From: Zhongshania aliphaticivorans
Lineage (GTDB): Bacteria > Pseudomonadota > Gammaproteobacteria > Pseudomonadales > Spongiibacteraceae
NCBI RefSeq assembly: GCF_902705875.1
Contig: NZ_CACSIK010000004.1
Coordinates: forward strand, 1 to 64,000
Length of the DNA stretch: 64,000 nucleotides
Direction: 5' to 3'
The position numbers were made by a program, and so were the translations under genes. This document shows, piece after piece, positions 1-8,653 of this stretch (within the stretch, counting starts at the first letter, position 1; each line of letters starts with the position of its first letter). The notes below the pieces were generated by a model. That model searched no databases, was not told the DNA's origin, and saw only the letters and a list, made by a program, of their open reading frames with translations.

Positions 1-432
1 CAGCCCACCCACCCATTGCAGCATTGAGCGCCACACTAAAATATCGTGCGCCATAGTATCTAGGCCGGTAAAAGCGGTGGAGCCAGTGGTGGTAAGGCCT
101 GATACGGACTCGAAAACGGCATCGGTAACACTGCAAAATTCAGGTATGAATAAGAAGGGCAATGCGCCAGTAAAAGAAATTAACAACCATGAGCTGGTGG
201 TGATTAGAAACATTTGCCTAGGGTTAAGCATATTGATGCGGTGGGAGCGTGATAAGAGCCATCCACCTGCCGCTAAACCCACGGTTAAGGCAACAGCACT
301 ACTAAAAGCCGCGGCATTGCCAGTGTGGTATATAACCGCCATTAGCAGGGGAACGGTCATCAAAAGGCCAAACACGAGTAAGACGAGGCTACAGACTTTG
401 AGTACAGGTTTAATAAGGGTGAACTGAGCCAT
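1..432 (-). CDS. trkH: TrkH-family potassium uptake protein, N-terminal 144 residues (runs off the left edge)
   Basis: Partial gene: translation from the ATG at 432 is open to base 1. TrkH/KtrB proteins form the membrane channel subunit of K+ uptake systems. The visible part has an N-terminal hydrophobic helix, further membrane segments, and then the first selectivity-filter loop, with ESVSGLTTTGSTAFTGLD near residues 106-123. This is the characteristic TTTG filter of the family and is followed by the conserved WRSMLQWVGG. Three more filter repeats should lie beyond the window. The DUF502 gene is upstream in the same orientation, about 50 bases away, so the two may be co-transcribed. The family is clear; the Trk or Ktr subtype cannot be settled from this part. 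Confidence 0.9.
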   Translation of the reverse strand, partial: MAQFTLIKPVLKVCSLVLLVFGLLMTVPLLMAVIYHTGNAAAFSSAVALTVGLAAGGWLLSRSHRINMLNPRQMFLITTSSWLLISFTGALPFLFIPEFCSVTDAVFESVSGLTTTGSTAFTGLDTMAHDILVWRSMLQWVGGL

Positions 433-482
433 TACAGTTTCGCTATCGTGGTAATTAGGCCGTCTAGGGCCGCAGTGTGCGG

Positions 483-1106
483 TTATTTACTGGGTGGCAC
501 AATGACGCCCAGCTCTGATGAGCCCGCACCACAGGAAATTATCGATTTAAAGGCAGCGTCTAGCTTTATGTCGGGTCGAGGCTCTACGCAGTCTGGGGGT
601 AAATGATAGACAAAGCCAGAGGTTGGGTTTGGGCCGGTGGGCACAAATACAGTGTACCAACCGTTGCTGTGTCGGCTAGTGATGATTGCTGTTGCACGGG
701 CTGGGCTTTGGGTGCCGTAAAGCTGAACAATGGCGGCCTCGCCCTTGGTAAACGGAGAGTTGCTGTTTGTGCCAAACATTTGTTGAATGATATCGCGTAT
801 TAGACGGTAGCCAGGGGCGAAGCGCGCTAAATGAGCGTCGATAAAATTTTGTATCCAACGGCCAGCGCTTGTCGCTACGATGGTGCCAACAATAAAACAC
901 GTCAGTAGGATCAGCGATATCACTAGGGCGTCTATGGCGAGGGCGGGTGCGCCCGTTAGTCTTACCAAGGGCGTGGTCATGGGGGCAATTAATGCCTGCA
1001 CGCTATTGACTGCCCAGCGCAGGCCCAGCAATAAGATGATGATTGGTGCGATAACCAACACACCACCGATAAATGACTGGCTAATAAAATGTTTGAATCT
1101 ATTCAT
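483..1106 (-). CDS. DUF502 family membrane protein
   Basis: A 207-aa protein with two N-terminal membrane segments (about residues 12-35 and 55-80) and a soluble C-terminal part. The pattern GGVLVIAPIIILLLGLRW at the start, and then PGYRLIRDIIQQMFG near the middle, match the DUF502 family (COG2928). The function of that family is unknown, though plant members (COV/LCV) affect vascular patterning. The C-terminal segment YTVFVPTGPNPTSGFVYHLP is also typical. The length is normal for the family. It lies just upstream of trkH on the same strand. No biochemical role can be assigned. Confidence 0.85.
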   Translation of the reverse strand: MNRFKHFISQSFIGGVLVIAPIIILLLGLRWAVNSVQALIAPMTTPLVRLTGAPALAIDALVISLILLTCFIVGTIVATSAGRWIQNFIDAHLARFAPGYRLIRDIIQQMFGTNSNSPFTKGEAAIVQLYGTQSPARATAIITSRHSNGWYTVFVPTGPNPTSGFVYHLPPDCVEPRPDIKLDAAFKSIISCGAGSSELGVIVPPSK

Positions 1107-1197
1107 AATGGCCTAGGCTGCTCATAATTTGCCAAAATTATAGTGGTGCTGTGTGACAAGGATACCGCATTTGTGATCAAGCTAGGATTTATCTTTG

Positions 1198-2625
1198 TCA
1201 GCGAATTAGCGTGAGTAATTGATCGAGAAGACGTTCTAGCTTACGTAGTGATCCGCATTCGGCCACATAATGGCTTGCACTTTGGTAGCGACGAATTTCG
1301 GAGTCACCGGTATTCCAGCTGTGGTGTGATTCTGGATTAAACCACAATACGAGTTTGGCGCGGTGATAAATCTTACGGAGGGCGTCAATACCGGTGTCGC
1401 CGCCATTACCACGGCCGTCACCTAGTATGATGACACAGCTACGTCGAGTGAGTTTACTTTCTATTTGCTCCCAAAAGGTGGTCAGCGCTTGGCCGTAATC
1501 ACTGCTACCAAGGCCGTGTTTGTCTTGGATAATGGCCATGGCTTCATCTGCGGGATAGGCTTTAAATAAATCGCTGACCTCTATACTTTTGCCGCAAAAA
1601 ACAAAGCAGCGGGTGCTGGGCAAGACATCGCTTAAGGCTTGTACAAAGAGTAGCAGCACTCGCGACCAGGCACTCACTGAGCCGCTAATGTCGCAGAGTA
1701 TGAATATGTCACTTTTATCTTTATGAGTGGACTTCCAAAAACGATGGAAGGGAATGCCACCATAGGCCATATTCCGGCGTAAGGTTTTTCCCAAATCGAG
1801 CTTTCCTTGCCGTGACCGTTTGTGGCGTTGGCTGTGTCTAGCGGCAAGTTTTTTGGCTAATTTGCGAATTAAGGGCGGCAATCTTTCGCGGTGATAATGT
1901 TCCATTGCTGACAGCGAGGTGTCTTGCAGAGTGGCATCACGTAATTGTTTGATGGCGGAATCGTTATTGAGTAATAGCTGTCTGTCAATGAGTTCTTTTA
2001 TTGCGGAAATTTGATGTTCACGCAACTGAGATAGCACCTGAGCTTTGTGGTCATCGCCTGCATCCTGTAATCGCTGAATCTCTTTAAGGGTAGTATCATC
2101 CTTTAGGGCATTCAAAATTTTGCGACGATAGACGCCGCGCTGGGTTCGGTACTGTATATTGTCTAAGCCTGCTTCGGCTGCAGCGCGTATCACCTCGTTG
2201 AGAACATCATTTTTTTGTTGGCCTGCTCCGGAGCCACCGACACCTTGGCCACCTTCTTCCCCTTGTCCTTGGGCATCACCTTGAGCGCTGGCTGTATCTT
2301 CGTTGTTGCTGGCATTTTCTGCGGTTTCATTGCCATTTTGTGTGCTGGGCTGGGCGCTATTTTTAGGTGAGGTTTGATTGTCGCTGTGATTGTCAGCGGA
2401 ATGAATATTGGAATGGCCAAAGAAAAAAAGGTCAAAACATTCGCTAAATTGGCTGTGTTCATCAACGGTTTTTGCAAGACAGCTAGCGAGTCCATCATGG
2501 AGTAGTTTTGGATCGCTATAACCCACCGTAGAGACGACCCGCATTGCGTCTAAGGTTTCCGCAGGTGAAATCGCTACACCGTGATGCCTCAAATGGCGAA
2601 TAAATTGCAGTAGAGTATCATCCAC
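1198..2625 (-). CDS. VWA domain protein, CoxE-like partner of a MoxR ATPase
   Basis: A 475-aa protein with a helical N-terminal region, a long low-complexity N/G/Q-rich linker (about residues 75-138) and a C-terminal von Willebrand A domain. The metal site DISGS (DxSxS, the MIDAS motif) follows a hydrophobic strand near residue 310, and a second conserved GDGRGNGGD lies further on. This layout fits the CoxE-like VWA group (COG3552), which works with MoxR AAA+ ATPases to remodel or metallate client proteins. The start is GTG at 2625, five bases after the stop of the MoxR gene, so the two are almost certainly translated from one message. The client is not evident from the neighbours. Confidence 0.86.
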   Translation of the reverse strand: MDDTLLQFIRHLRHHGVAISPAETLDAMRVVSTVGYSDPKLLHDGLASCLAKTVDEHSQFSECFDLFFFGHSNIHSADNHSDNQTSPKNSAQPSTQNGNETAENASNNEDTASAQGDAQGQGEEGGQGVGGSGAGQQKNDVLNEVIRAAAEAGLDNIQYRTQRGVYRRKILNALKDDTTLKEIQRLQDAGDDHKAQVLSQLREHQISAIKELIDRQLLLNNDSAIKQLRDATLQDTSLSAMEHYHRERLPPLIRKLAKKLAARHSQRHKRSRQGKLDLGKTLRRNMAYGGIPFHRFWKSTHKDKSDIFILCDISGSVSAWSRVLLLFVQALSDVLPSTRCFVFCGKSIEVSDLFKAYPADEAMAIIQDKHGLGSSDYGQALTTFWEQIESKLTRRSCVIILGDGRGNGGDTGIDALRKIYHRAKLVLWFNPESHHSWNTGDSEIRRYQSASHYVAECGSLRKLERLLDQLLTLIR

Positions 2626-2630
2626 AACGC

Positions 2631-3563
2631 TTATCGCTCGTTTTCAGCACGTTTGATGAGGCTGTGTAATTCAGGGCGAACCATGTTGATGTCTTCTTCG
2701 TACTTCAGCAATACGCTTAGGGTATCTTCTACTAAATCTCTTGAAAGGCTGTTGCAGTGTAAGAGTAAGAGGCTTCGTGCCCAATCGATAGTTTCGCTGA
2801 TTGCAGGCTGTTTTTTTAAATCGAGTTCACGGACGCCGTGAACAAAATTTACCAACTGTCGACGAAGCTCATCAGGCACTGTCGGCACCCTACTTTGTAC
2901 AATCTGACGCTCTAACTTAGCCTCTGGAAACGGAATATAGAGGTGTAAACAGCGGCGCTTTAGTGCGTCGCTTAGATCACGGGTATTATTACTGGTTAGG
3001 ATAACAAGTGGTTTGTGGTTGGCGCCCAATGTACCTATCTCGGGAAGCGTCACTTTAAAGTCAGCCAGAATTTCGAGTAATAAAGATTCAAATTCGTAGT
3101 CGGCTTTATCAATTTCATCAATTAGCAACACCGCGCCGTCGTCACTTTGCAGGGCTTTGAGCAAGGGGCGTGGTTCTAAAAACCGCTCTGAATAAAAAAT
3201 GTCATCAAAATTGTGCAAGCGGTCTACCGCATTTGCTAAGCCGTCGGTGCCGTCTAGTATTTCGTGAAGCTGTTCTTTTAAAACTTGCACATACAAAAGT
3301 TGCTTGCTGTATTTCCAGTCGTAAAGTGCCTTGCTTTCGTCTAAGCCCTCGTAGCATTGCAGCCTAAACAAGGGTTTAGCCAGCATCGCGGCGGTGGCAT
3401 TGGCAAGCTCAGTTTTACCCACTCCAGGAGGCCCCTCAATGAGGATAGGACGTTCAAGTTGTTGAGCAATATAGAGTGTAGTTGCGATGGTTGAACTGGC
3501 TACATAGCCTTGTTTGGCAAGGTTGGCAATGAGCTGGTCGATATCGGTACGAGCGTTGGTCAT
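2631..3563 (-). CDS. MoxR-type AAA+ ATPase
   Basis: AAA+ chaperone-like ATPase of about 310 aa. Walker A is GPPGVGKTEL near residue 47 and Walker B is LLIDEIDKAD near residue 146; the sensor-1 strand VILTSNNTRDLSDALKRR follows. The C-terminal lid matches MoxR proteins, which usually act with VWA partners in maturation of enzymes or complexes. The ATG at 3563 was preferred over a TTG four codons upstream. Five bases separate its stop from the VWA gene, so this is a MoxR/CoxE operon. The DUF985 cupin gene lies upstream on the same strand with a short gap. Confidence 0.88.
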   Translation of the reverse strand: MTNARTDIDQLIANLAKQGYVASSTIATTLYIAQQLERPILIEGPPGVGKTELANATAAMLAKPLFRLQCYEGLDESKALYDWKYSKQLLYVQVLKEQLHEILDGTDGLANAVDRLHNFDDIFYSERFLEPRPLLKALQSDDGAVLLIDEIDKADYEFESLLLEILADFKVTLPEIGTLGANHKPLVILTSNNTRDLSDALKRRCLHLYIPFPEAKLERQIVQSRVPTVPDELRRQLVNFVHGVRELDLKKQPAISETIDWARSLLLLHCNSLSRDLVEDTLSVLLKYEEDINMVRPELHSLIKRAENER

Positions 3564-3592
3564 AACGTGATCCAATTGTTCTTACTAATTAT

Positions 3593-4075
3593 TTACGTAC
3601 TTATGAGCCTACTAAGTGCGTCCCAATGTTGTGGGTAATCGCGCTGTATCTGGGTGACATCGGCGAGTTCATGATCACTGAAGTCAAAGCCTGGGCATAC
3701 GGCTTCTGATATAAGGCCGTGGTCACCATTAAGAAGCTCAGATGCTTTCCAGTATCCACCAGGCACCAGCATTTGCAACTGTTGACCAGCCATTAAGTCA
3801 GGCCCCATGACAATATTCTCGATGATACCAGTAGGAGATACGAGGGTGTAGTTAACGGGGCTACCATGTTGCCAAAAATGGAGAATATCTGAACGATTTC
3901 GGTGTAGCGTCCCGAGGGGCTGCTCCTTGGTCAGTAAATAGTATATGGCAGACATGGCCGGTCGATCAGCTATAGTGTGGGGGGATGTAAAGCTGCGGCA
4001 AAAATAGCCGCCTTCAAGATGAGGTTCTAACTTAAGCTGTTTGATAATCGTGTTGGCGCTTATTTCATTGGGCAT
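3593..4075 (-). CDS. DUF985 family cupin
   Basis: A 160-aa single-domain cupin. The pattern LEPHLEGGYFCRSF near the start, then SAIYYLLT, the RSDILHFWQHGSP strand pair and the C-terminal PGFDFSDHELAD are characteristic of the DUF985 family (COG3542). These proteins have a beta-barrel fold; enzymatic activity is unproven, although a sugar-isomerase-like fold has been noted. The length is typical. It is transcribed with the MoxR/VWA pair, but its relation to them is not obvious. Confidence 0.85.
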   Translation of the reverse strand: MPNEISANTIIKQLKLEPHLEGGYFCRSFTSPHTIADRPAMSAIYYLLTKEQPLGTLHRNRSDILHFWQHGSPVNYTLVSPTGIIENIVMGPDLMAGQQLQMLVPGGYWKASELLNGDHGLISEAVCPGFDFSDHELADVTQIQRDYPQHWDALSRLIST

Positions 4076-4114
4076 AAAGCAAGGCTTCTCGGTTAGGTAC
4101 CGGACTGGCGATGA

Positions 4115-5002
4115 CTAATCGTCAAACATGGCGTGAATATGGTCAACTATTTGGTGCTTAGATTGACGACTTGGCGTTATGGAGTAGTAGTCTTCATGAA
4201 TGTCTCCGGTTTTGCCCACTTCTTTTACGCGGTATTGGCGCTGAATGGATTCAGAGAAAATGGAGGGCGCACAAAAAACACCGTGACCGGATTGCCCAAG
4301 TAGTTTGGTGAGTTCTGTATCATCAAACTCACCAAGTATATGGGGCCTAATGTCCATCTGTGACAACCAAGAGAAGACGTGGGTGAATTGAGCACTGCGC
4401 TCTCCTGGCATGAGAAAGGTTTGGCCGTCTAATGATAAAGGAAACCGCGCCCTAAGTTTTGCCGCTAACTTAGCCGTTGCAAAAAAGGTGAAATCAGAAG
4501 AGATAAGACGTCTGCTATACGCTTTGACAGATACATTGGGTGGAAGTGGCCGATCAGAGAGAATCATGTCTAGTTTATTAATTGCCAGGTCAGCTAAAAG
4601 TTGCTCAAAGTCGGTTTCATGAGTGACGATGCGAACATTGCTGAATTCGGCGTAAACTGCTTCAAAAATTTGGCTGCTAAGGGTTTTTGGTATGGAGTCT
4701 AAAATGCCGATAGATAATATAATCTCTTGGGTGCTCTCGAGATTATTTAGTTCAGAAATCAACTCACGATAAGATCGAAATATGTCTTCGGTATAGCGTA
4801 GCGCAATTTGCCCCTCCTTATTTAAATGCAGTCGTTTACCGACTCTGTCAAATAATGAATAACCAATAGCATCTTCTAATAAACCTAATTGTGCACTGAC
4901 AGTTTGGGGTGTGACGAATAGTTTTTCTGCCGCCATGGTGACGGTATCGTACTGCGCTACGGCATAGAAGTATTTCAAGTGATTCAGATTGAGTCTATCC
5001 AT
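4115..5002 (-). CDS. nhaR: LysR-family regulator NhaR, likely activator of nhaA
   Basis: LysR-type regulator with an N-terminal winged helix-turn-helix (NHLKYFYAVAQYDTVTMAAE, then LFVTPQTVSAQLGLLE) and a substrate-binding C-terminal domain. LPGxR-like and LGEFDD segments in the C-terminal half, and CAPSIF later, fit NhaR rather than a generic LysR. In E. coli NhaR senses Na+ and activates nhaA. Here the gene is divergent from nhaA across a gap of about 110 bases, which strengthens the assignment. The ATG at 5002 is preferred to the ATG at 5008 because AAGGAG sits seven bases before it. Confidence 0.87.
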   Translation of the reverse strand: MDRLNLNHLKYFYAVAQYDTVTMAAEKLFVTPQTVSAQLGLLEDAIGYSLFDRVGKRLHLNKEGQIALRYTEDIFRSYRELISELNNLESTQEIILSIGILDSIPKTLSSQIFEAVYAEFSNVRIVTHETDFEQLLADLAINKLDMILSDRPLPPNVSVKAYSRRLISSDFTFFATAKLAAKLRARFPLSLDGQTFLMPGERSAQFTHVFSWLSQMDIRPHILGEFDDTELTKLLGQSGHGVFCAPSIFSESIQRQYRVKEVGKTGDIHEDYYSITPSRQSKHQIVDHIHAMFDD

Positions 5003-5115
5003 TCTCATACTCCTTATCAGGAAAAAGTTGATACAGTATAAACAAATAGCAGATTTTTTTTGTATTTACTATGGCGTAAATTTTAGCTTCATGTATAGCT
5101 TGTGGTGAGGCTAAT

Positions 5116-6297
5116 TTGAAATTTATAGCGAAAATCATAAAAAACCAAGATGCCGCCAGTGGCGCATTTCTTATTTCGGCAGCGGTATTAGCCATGATCT
5201 TTGCTAATACCAGTATGAAGGAATTTTATAATGGCGTGCTTAGCCTAGTCGTTGTGGTCGGCGCAGGTGATTTTGAAATATCAAAGCCACTCTTTCTATG
5301 GGTGAATGATGGCTTAATGGCGTTGTTCTTTTTGCATGTGGGTTTGGAAATAAAACGCGAGTTTTTACAGGGCCACCTTTCCCATGTCAGTCAGACGGTA
5401 TTGCCTGGTATTGCTGCCATGGCGGGGGTGGTTTGTCCTGCATTAATTTATGTTGCACTGAACTATAACGATGCAACTGCGCTGAGAGGGTGGGCAATAC
5501 CCTCTGCGACAGATATTGCGTTTGCACTCGGTGTTTTTAGCATATTTGGTCAACACCTTTCGGTTTCTCTTAAACTCTTTTTACTCTCTGTTGCAATTTT
5601 TGATGATATTGCAGCCATTGTTATTATTGCATTGTTTTATTCTAATGAATTATCCGAATTTTCTTTGCTGCTGGCGTTTGTTGGCATTGCGTGTTTATTC
5701 ATCCTGAATAGATTTGGTTCTCGATACTTATCCTTCTACATGCTTATTGGCATTATTGTTTGGGCTGCGGTGCTCAAGTCAGGCGTACATGCCACTTTGG
5801 CCGGTTTTCTACTCGCTTGGTTTATTCCTACTAAGGTGAATAACTTGTCCAATTACCCTATGGCGAGCGCCTTAGAGAAAGGCTTACACCCTTGGGTTGC
5901 GTTCTTTATTTTGCCCTTCTTTGCCTTTGTTAATGCTGGGGTAAATTTGAACGGACTTGGTTTTGATGTGTTATTTGCACCGGTCACATTGGGGATTATA
6001 GGTGGGCTCTTTATTGGTAAACAGCTAGGCATTGTTACCGTGTGTTGGTTGGCAATAAAAATGAAAATTGCAAGTTTACCTAAGGGGGCTAGCTGGCGTG
6101 AATTTTATGGTGTGAGTTTGTTGGCGGGTATCGGTTTTACCATGAGTTTGTTTATTGGCAGTTTGGCATTTGAAACTGAGGGCCAAGAACTCGCAGAGAA
6201 AGTAAAACTAGGCGTGCTTGTTGGCTCTTTACTGTCTGCCATTGTTGGTGCGCTTGTGATCACTAGTACGAGGAGAAAAGATGAAAAAATTAACTAA
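5116..6297 (+). CDS. nhaA: Na+/H+ antiporter NhaA
   Basis: A 393-aa inner-membrane antiporter that exchanges Na+ (or Li+) for H+ to control internal pH and sodium. Length and pattern match NhaA: about 12 hydrophobic segments, ATDIAFALG with the key Asp at residue 133, and FDDIAAI with the Asp pair at 163-164 that forms the ion site. The start is TTG at 5116, preceded by GTGAGG five bases upstream; no ATG fits the conserved N-terminus. It is divergent from nhaR. The last 17 bases overlap the next gene, which suggests translational coupling. Confidence 0.95.
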   Translation: MKFIAKIIKNQDAASGAFLISAAVLAMIFANTSMKEFYNGVLSLVVVVGAGDFEISKPLFLWVNDGLMALFFLHVGLEIKREFLQGHLSHVSQTVLPGIAAMAGVVCPALIYVALNYNDATALRGWAIPSATDIAFALGVFSIFGQHLSVSLKLFLLSVAIFDDIAAIVIIALFYSNELSEFSLLLAFVGIACLFILNRFGSRYLSFYMLIGIIVWAAVLKSGVHATLAGFLLAWFIPTKVNNLSNYPMASALEKGLHPWVAFFILPFFAFVNAGVNLNGLGFDVLFAPVTLGIIGGLFIGKQLGIVTVCWLAIKMKIASLPKGASWREFYGVSLLAGIGFTMSLFIGSLAFETEGQELAEKVKLGVLVGSLLSAIVGALVITSTRRKDEKIN

Positions 6298-6688
6298 CTA
6301 TATGATGTTTTTAGCCTTGGTATTTCCTGCTGGATCACTGTTAGCGAATGTGGAAAGTCAATGTGCAGGTAGCCAGTCAGATACTGAGAAATGCTTGTAC
6401 TTTTTTAAAGGATATTTATATGGTCTTGGTGAGTTAAGCGCACAGCTTGAAGAGAATAAGTCGTCACAAGAAAGTTTTAGAGAGCGGGCAATTCGTACTC
6501 GACTAGGCGCTGATTATGTTAATAGCAGTGAGCGCAAAGATATAGCTGGCTATTGTTTGCCGTCAGAATTATCAGTTAGAGAAATTGCTAAGGAGCTTCA
6601 ATTGCTGCTTTCTACTAAGCCCTTGTATTGGGCGGAAGAGCCAGATCCAATCTTAAAAGCCTTACAGACGAGTTATCCCTGTCAATAA
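6281..6688 (+). CDS. Small secreted protein resembling the Rap1a/Tai immunity family
   Basis: A 135-aa protein with a signal peptide (hydrophobic residues 7-20, likely cleavage after LLAN). The mature part has four cysteines. CLYFFKGYLYGLG near residue 38 and the C-terminal block GYCLPSELSVREIAKEL followed by ILKALQTSYPC resemble the Rap1a/Tai family. That family is best known for periplasmic immunity proteins against type VI amidase effectors, but it also has many orphans. No effector or type VI gene is visible nearby. It overlaps nhaA by 17 bases and so is probably co-expressed with it. Family recognition is by pattern only. Confidence 0.6.
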   Translation: MKKLTNYMMFLALVFPAGSLLANVESQCAGSQSDTEKCLYFFKGYLYGLGELSAQLEENKSSQESFRERAIRTRLGADYVNSSERKDIAGYCLPSELSVREIAKELQLLLSTKPLYWAEEPDPILKALQTSYPCQ

Positions 6689-6706
6689 ACTCGTCTTCCC
6701 ATTGGT

Positions 6707-7708
6707 CTAGCCTCCGGTGGTGTTCATAAACCGCACTATTTGGGGCTCATCATCTAAGGAAAAGTGATGACGCTCTGGCTTTAGGTCCATGGCTTGAATA
6801 ATGGCTTCACGCAGTTTGAGCTCATCGCCGGGGTAGCGATCGACAATCTCTTTGAGGCTGACTGAGTGTTCATTGCCAAGACACAGTAACAGTCGGCCCT
6901 CTACTGTGAGTCTTACCCGATTACAGAGATGACAGAAATTATGGCTGTGGGGAGAAATAAAGCCAATACGAGATGTACTGTCGCTCATACGGTAATAGCG
7001 TGAAGGGCCGCCGGTGTTTTCGGTTGTCGGTGTAAGAGAATGACGGGATTCAATGGTGTTACGAATTTGTTCGCTACTAATAAAGCTCAAAGCGCGATCG
7101 TGTTCGCTAATATGCCCCAGTGGCATTTCTTCTATAAAACTAATATCGATGTGCTTGTCACGAACAAAGTCGACTAAATCTAAAATTTCATCGTCGTTGC
7201 GGCCTTTTAGTATCACCGCATTGAGTTTTATGCGGTTAAAACCAGCATCGCGAGCAGCGTCAATGCCGCTTAGTACTTTTTTAAGATCCCCGAAGCGAGT
7301 TAATGCTTTAAACCGTTCTGGCTGTAAGCTGTCAAGACTGATATTCATCCCAGTCAAGCCTGCGGCCTTAAGAGGGGCAGCAAATTTGTCGAGCTGAGCG
7401 CCATTAGTGGTGAGATGCAGTTGCTCTAGCTGTTCTAATTGGCCAAGTCGCTCAATGAGCGAAATAACATTATTGCGAACCAGAGGTTCGCCACCGGTTA
7501 GGCGAATTTTTTTAACGCCAAGCTGTACAAAGCTATGGGCAATGTCAAAAAGTTGTTCAAGGCTAAGAATTTGATTGCGGGGCAAAAAAGTCATATCTTC
7601 TGCCATGCAATATACACAGCGAAAATCACAGCGGTCGGTGACCGATAATCGGAGGTATTCTACTCCGCGGCCAAAGCGATCTTGTAGTGTGTTGTCAGCA
7701 TTTATCAT
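6707..7708 (-). CDS. moaA: GTP 3',8-cyclase MoaA (molybdenum cofactor synthesis)
   Basis: Radical SAM enzyme catalysing the first step of molybdopterin synthesis. The SAM cluster motif is C27-xxx-C31-xx-C34 (CDFRCVYC); LTGGEPLVR follows. The C-terminal cluster that binds substrate is CHLCNRVR...LLLCLG, and the protein ends in the double glycine required for activity. At 333 aa it is full length. No other moa gene is in the window, so the rest of the pathway is encoded elsewhere. It is convergent with the Rap1a/Tai-like gene across 18 bases. Confidence 0.95.
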   Translation of the reverse strand: MINADNTLQDRFGRGVEYLRLSVTDRCDFRCVYCMAEDMTFLPRNQILSLEQLFDIAHSFVQLGVKKIRLTGGEPLVRNNVISLIERLGQLEQLEQLHLTTNGAQLDKFAAPLKAAGLTGMNISLDSLQPERFKALTRFGDLKKVLSGIDAARDAGFNRIKLNAVILKGRNDDEILDLVDFVRDKHIDISFIEEMPLGHISEHDRALSFISSEQIRNTIESRHSLTPTTENTGGPSRYYRMSDSTSRIGFISPHSHNFCHLCNRVRLTVEGRLLLCLGNEHSVSLKEIVDRYPGDELKLREAIIQAMDLKPERHHFSLDDEPQIVRFMNTTGG

Positions 7709-7729
7709 CCTTTGATATTACCACATGTG

Positions 7730-7760
7730 TTGAAGGCTGCGGTGATGACTGCGCTATAAT
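7730..7760 (+). promoter_or_regulatory. Possible sigma-70 promoter upstream of the repeat protein
   Basis: A TATAAT hexamer at 7755-7760 with TTGAAG at 7730-7735 and a 19-bp spacer, about 60 bases before the ATG at 7819 and in the gap divergent from moaA. The -10 matches perfectly, but the spacer is long. Confidence 0.4.
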
Positions 7761-7818
7761 CATACTTTACTAACGTCGAAAATGACGAAAATGGATTATT
7801 GAAGCCTAGGGGCGATAA

Positions 7819-8424
7819 ATGAAAATGTTACATGCTTTTGCTTTAGTTTCTTTGTGGCTGGTGTTGCCGGCCTACGCAGCGGATGATGCGACGACCACCA
7901 GCAATGGTGACGTTCAGGCAGGTGCTAGTGTTTCCTCAAGCGCCATTTATGACCGTCATGGCCAGCCAGTCACAGCAATGCAAGTGGGTAAAGCGCGGGC
8001 TGCTGAGGCGGCGGTCAAGAAGGCCGGTGTTGCACCTGACTCGACTGAGGCGGCTATGATCCGGATCAGCATGGGACAGTCTCCTGAAACCGCTTATGAG
8101 CCTTACGATGGGATATACGATGCCGAGGGCAAGCGGATAAGTAGTCGCCAAGCGGCGGAAGACTTAGCCGTTGAAGAGGTCATTCGTCGCAGTGGCGCAG
8201 AACCAGGTTCAGAGCAGGAAGCTATTATTCGCGCTGCGGCCGAAGGCGAGGTGGAAACCATTGCAGGGGATGATGTTGACGAGCAGACAATGGAAGAGAT
8301 GGCAAAAGAAATTGCGGTTCAACAAGCTATATTGCGTACTGGTGTACAGCCTGGATCAGCAAATGAGTCGCTCATTCGCATGGGCGCAGATGTGATGATG
8401 GAACGCTATAAAAACTGGAAGTAA
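7819..8424 (+). CDS. Secreted protein with three internal repeats, function unknown
   Basis: A 201-aa protein with a clear signal peptide (MKMLHAFALVSLWLVLPAYA, cleavage likely after AYA). The mature part contains three copies of a unit of about 30 residues. Each has a run of acidic and alanine-rich helix, then a core such as KKAGVAPDSTEAAMIR, RRSGAEPGSEQEAIIR or LRTGVQPGSANESLIR. The shared pattern is G-[VA]-x-P-[GD]-S-x-x-[AEQ]-[SA]-[ML]-I-R. No cysteines or membrane segments follow the signal. I do not recognise a family. It stands alone after a possible promoter. Confidence 0.75.
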   Translation: MKMLHAFALVSLWLVLPAYAADDATTTSNGDVQAGASVSSSAIYDRHGQPVTAMQVGKARAAEAAVKKAGVAPDSTEAAMIRISMGQSPETAYEPYDGIYDAEGKRISSRQAAEDLAVEEVIRRSGAEPGSEQEAIIRAAAEGEVETIAGDDVDEQTMEEMAKEIAVQQAILRTGVQPGSANESLIRMGADVMMERYKNWK

Positions 8425-8653
8425 TGACTCTCTGGGCGGTGAGCCGGTCAGCTTGCCGTCTATTCACCCTAGCTTTCTGCCGTAATTGGCGTTTTTTGCC
8501 AGTTTCCTGTCTCATTTTGTCATTGTCTCGCCAGCCTCAAAGAGTAAAGTGTGTGGCAATTCCAGAGTCAGCTTGGCTGGCTCTATTTCACTCCGTTCTG
8601 AGGTTTGTAAGTGCCCTTAGACACTGCAGGCCAACTCAGCTGAGGATAAGGCG

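Noticed and set aside
77..427. 116-aa ORF on the plus strand at the left edge
   Set aside because: It is the antisense of trkH, whose filter and membrane segments on the minus strand are convincing.
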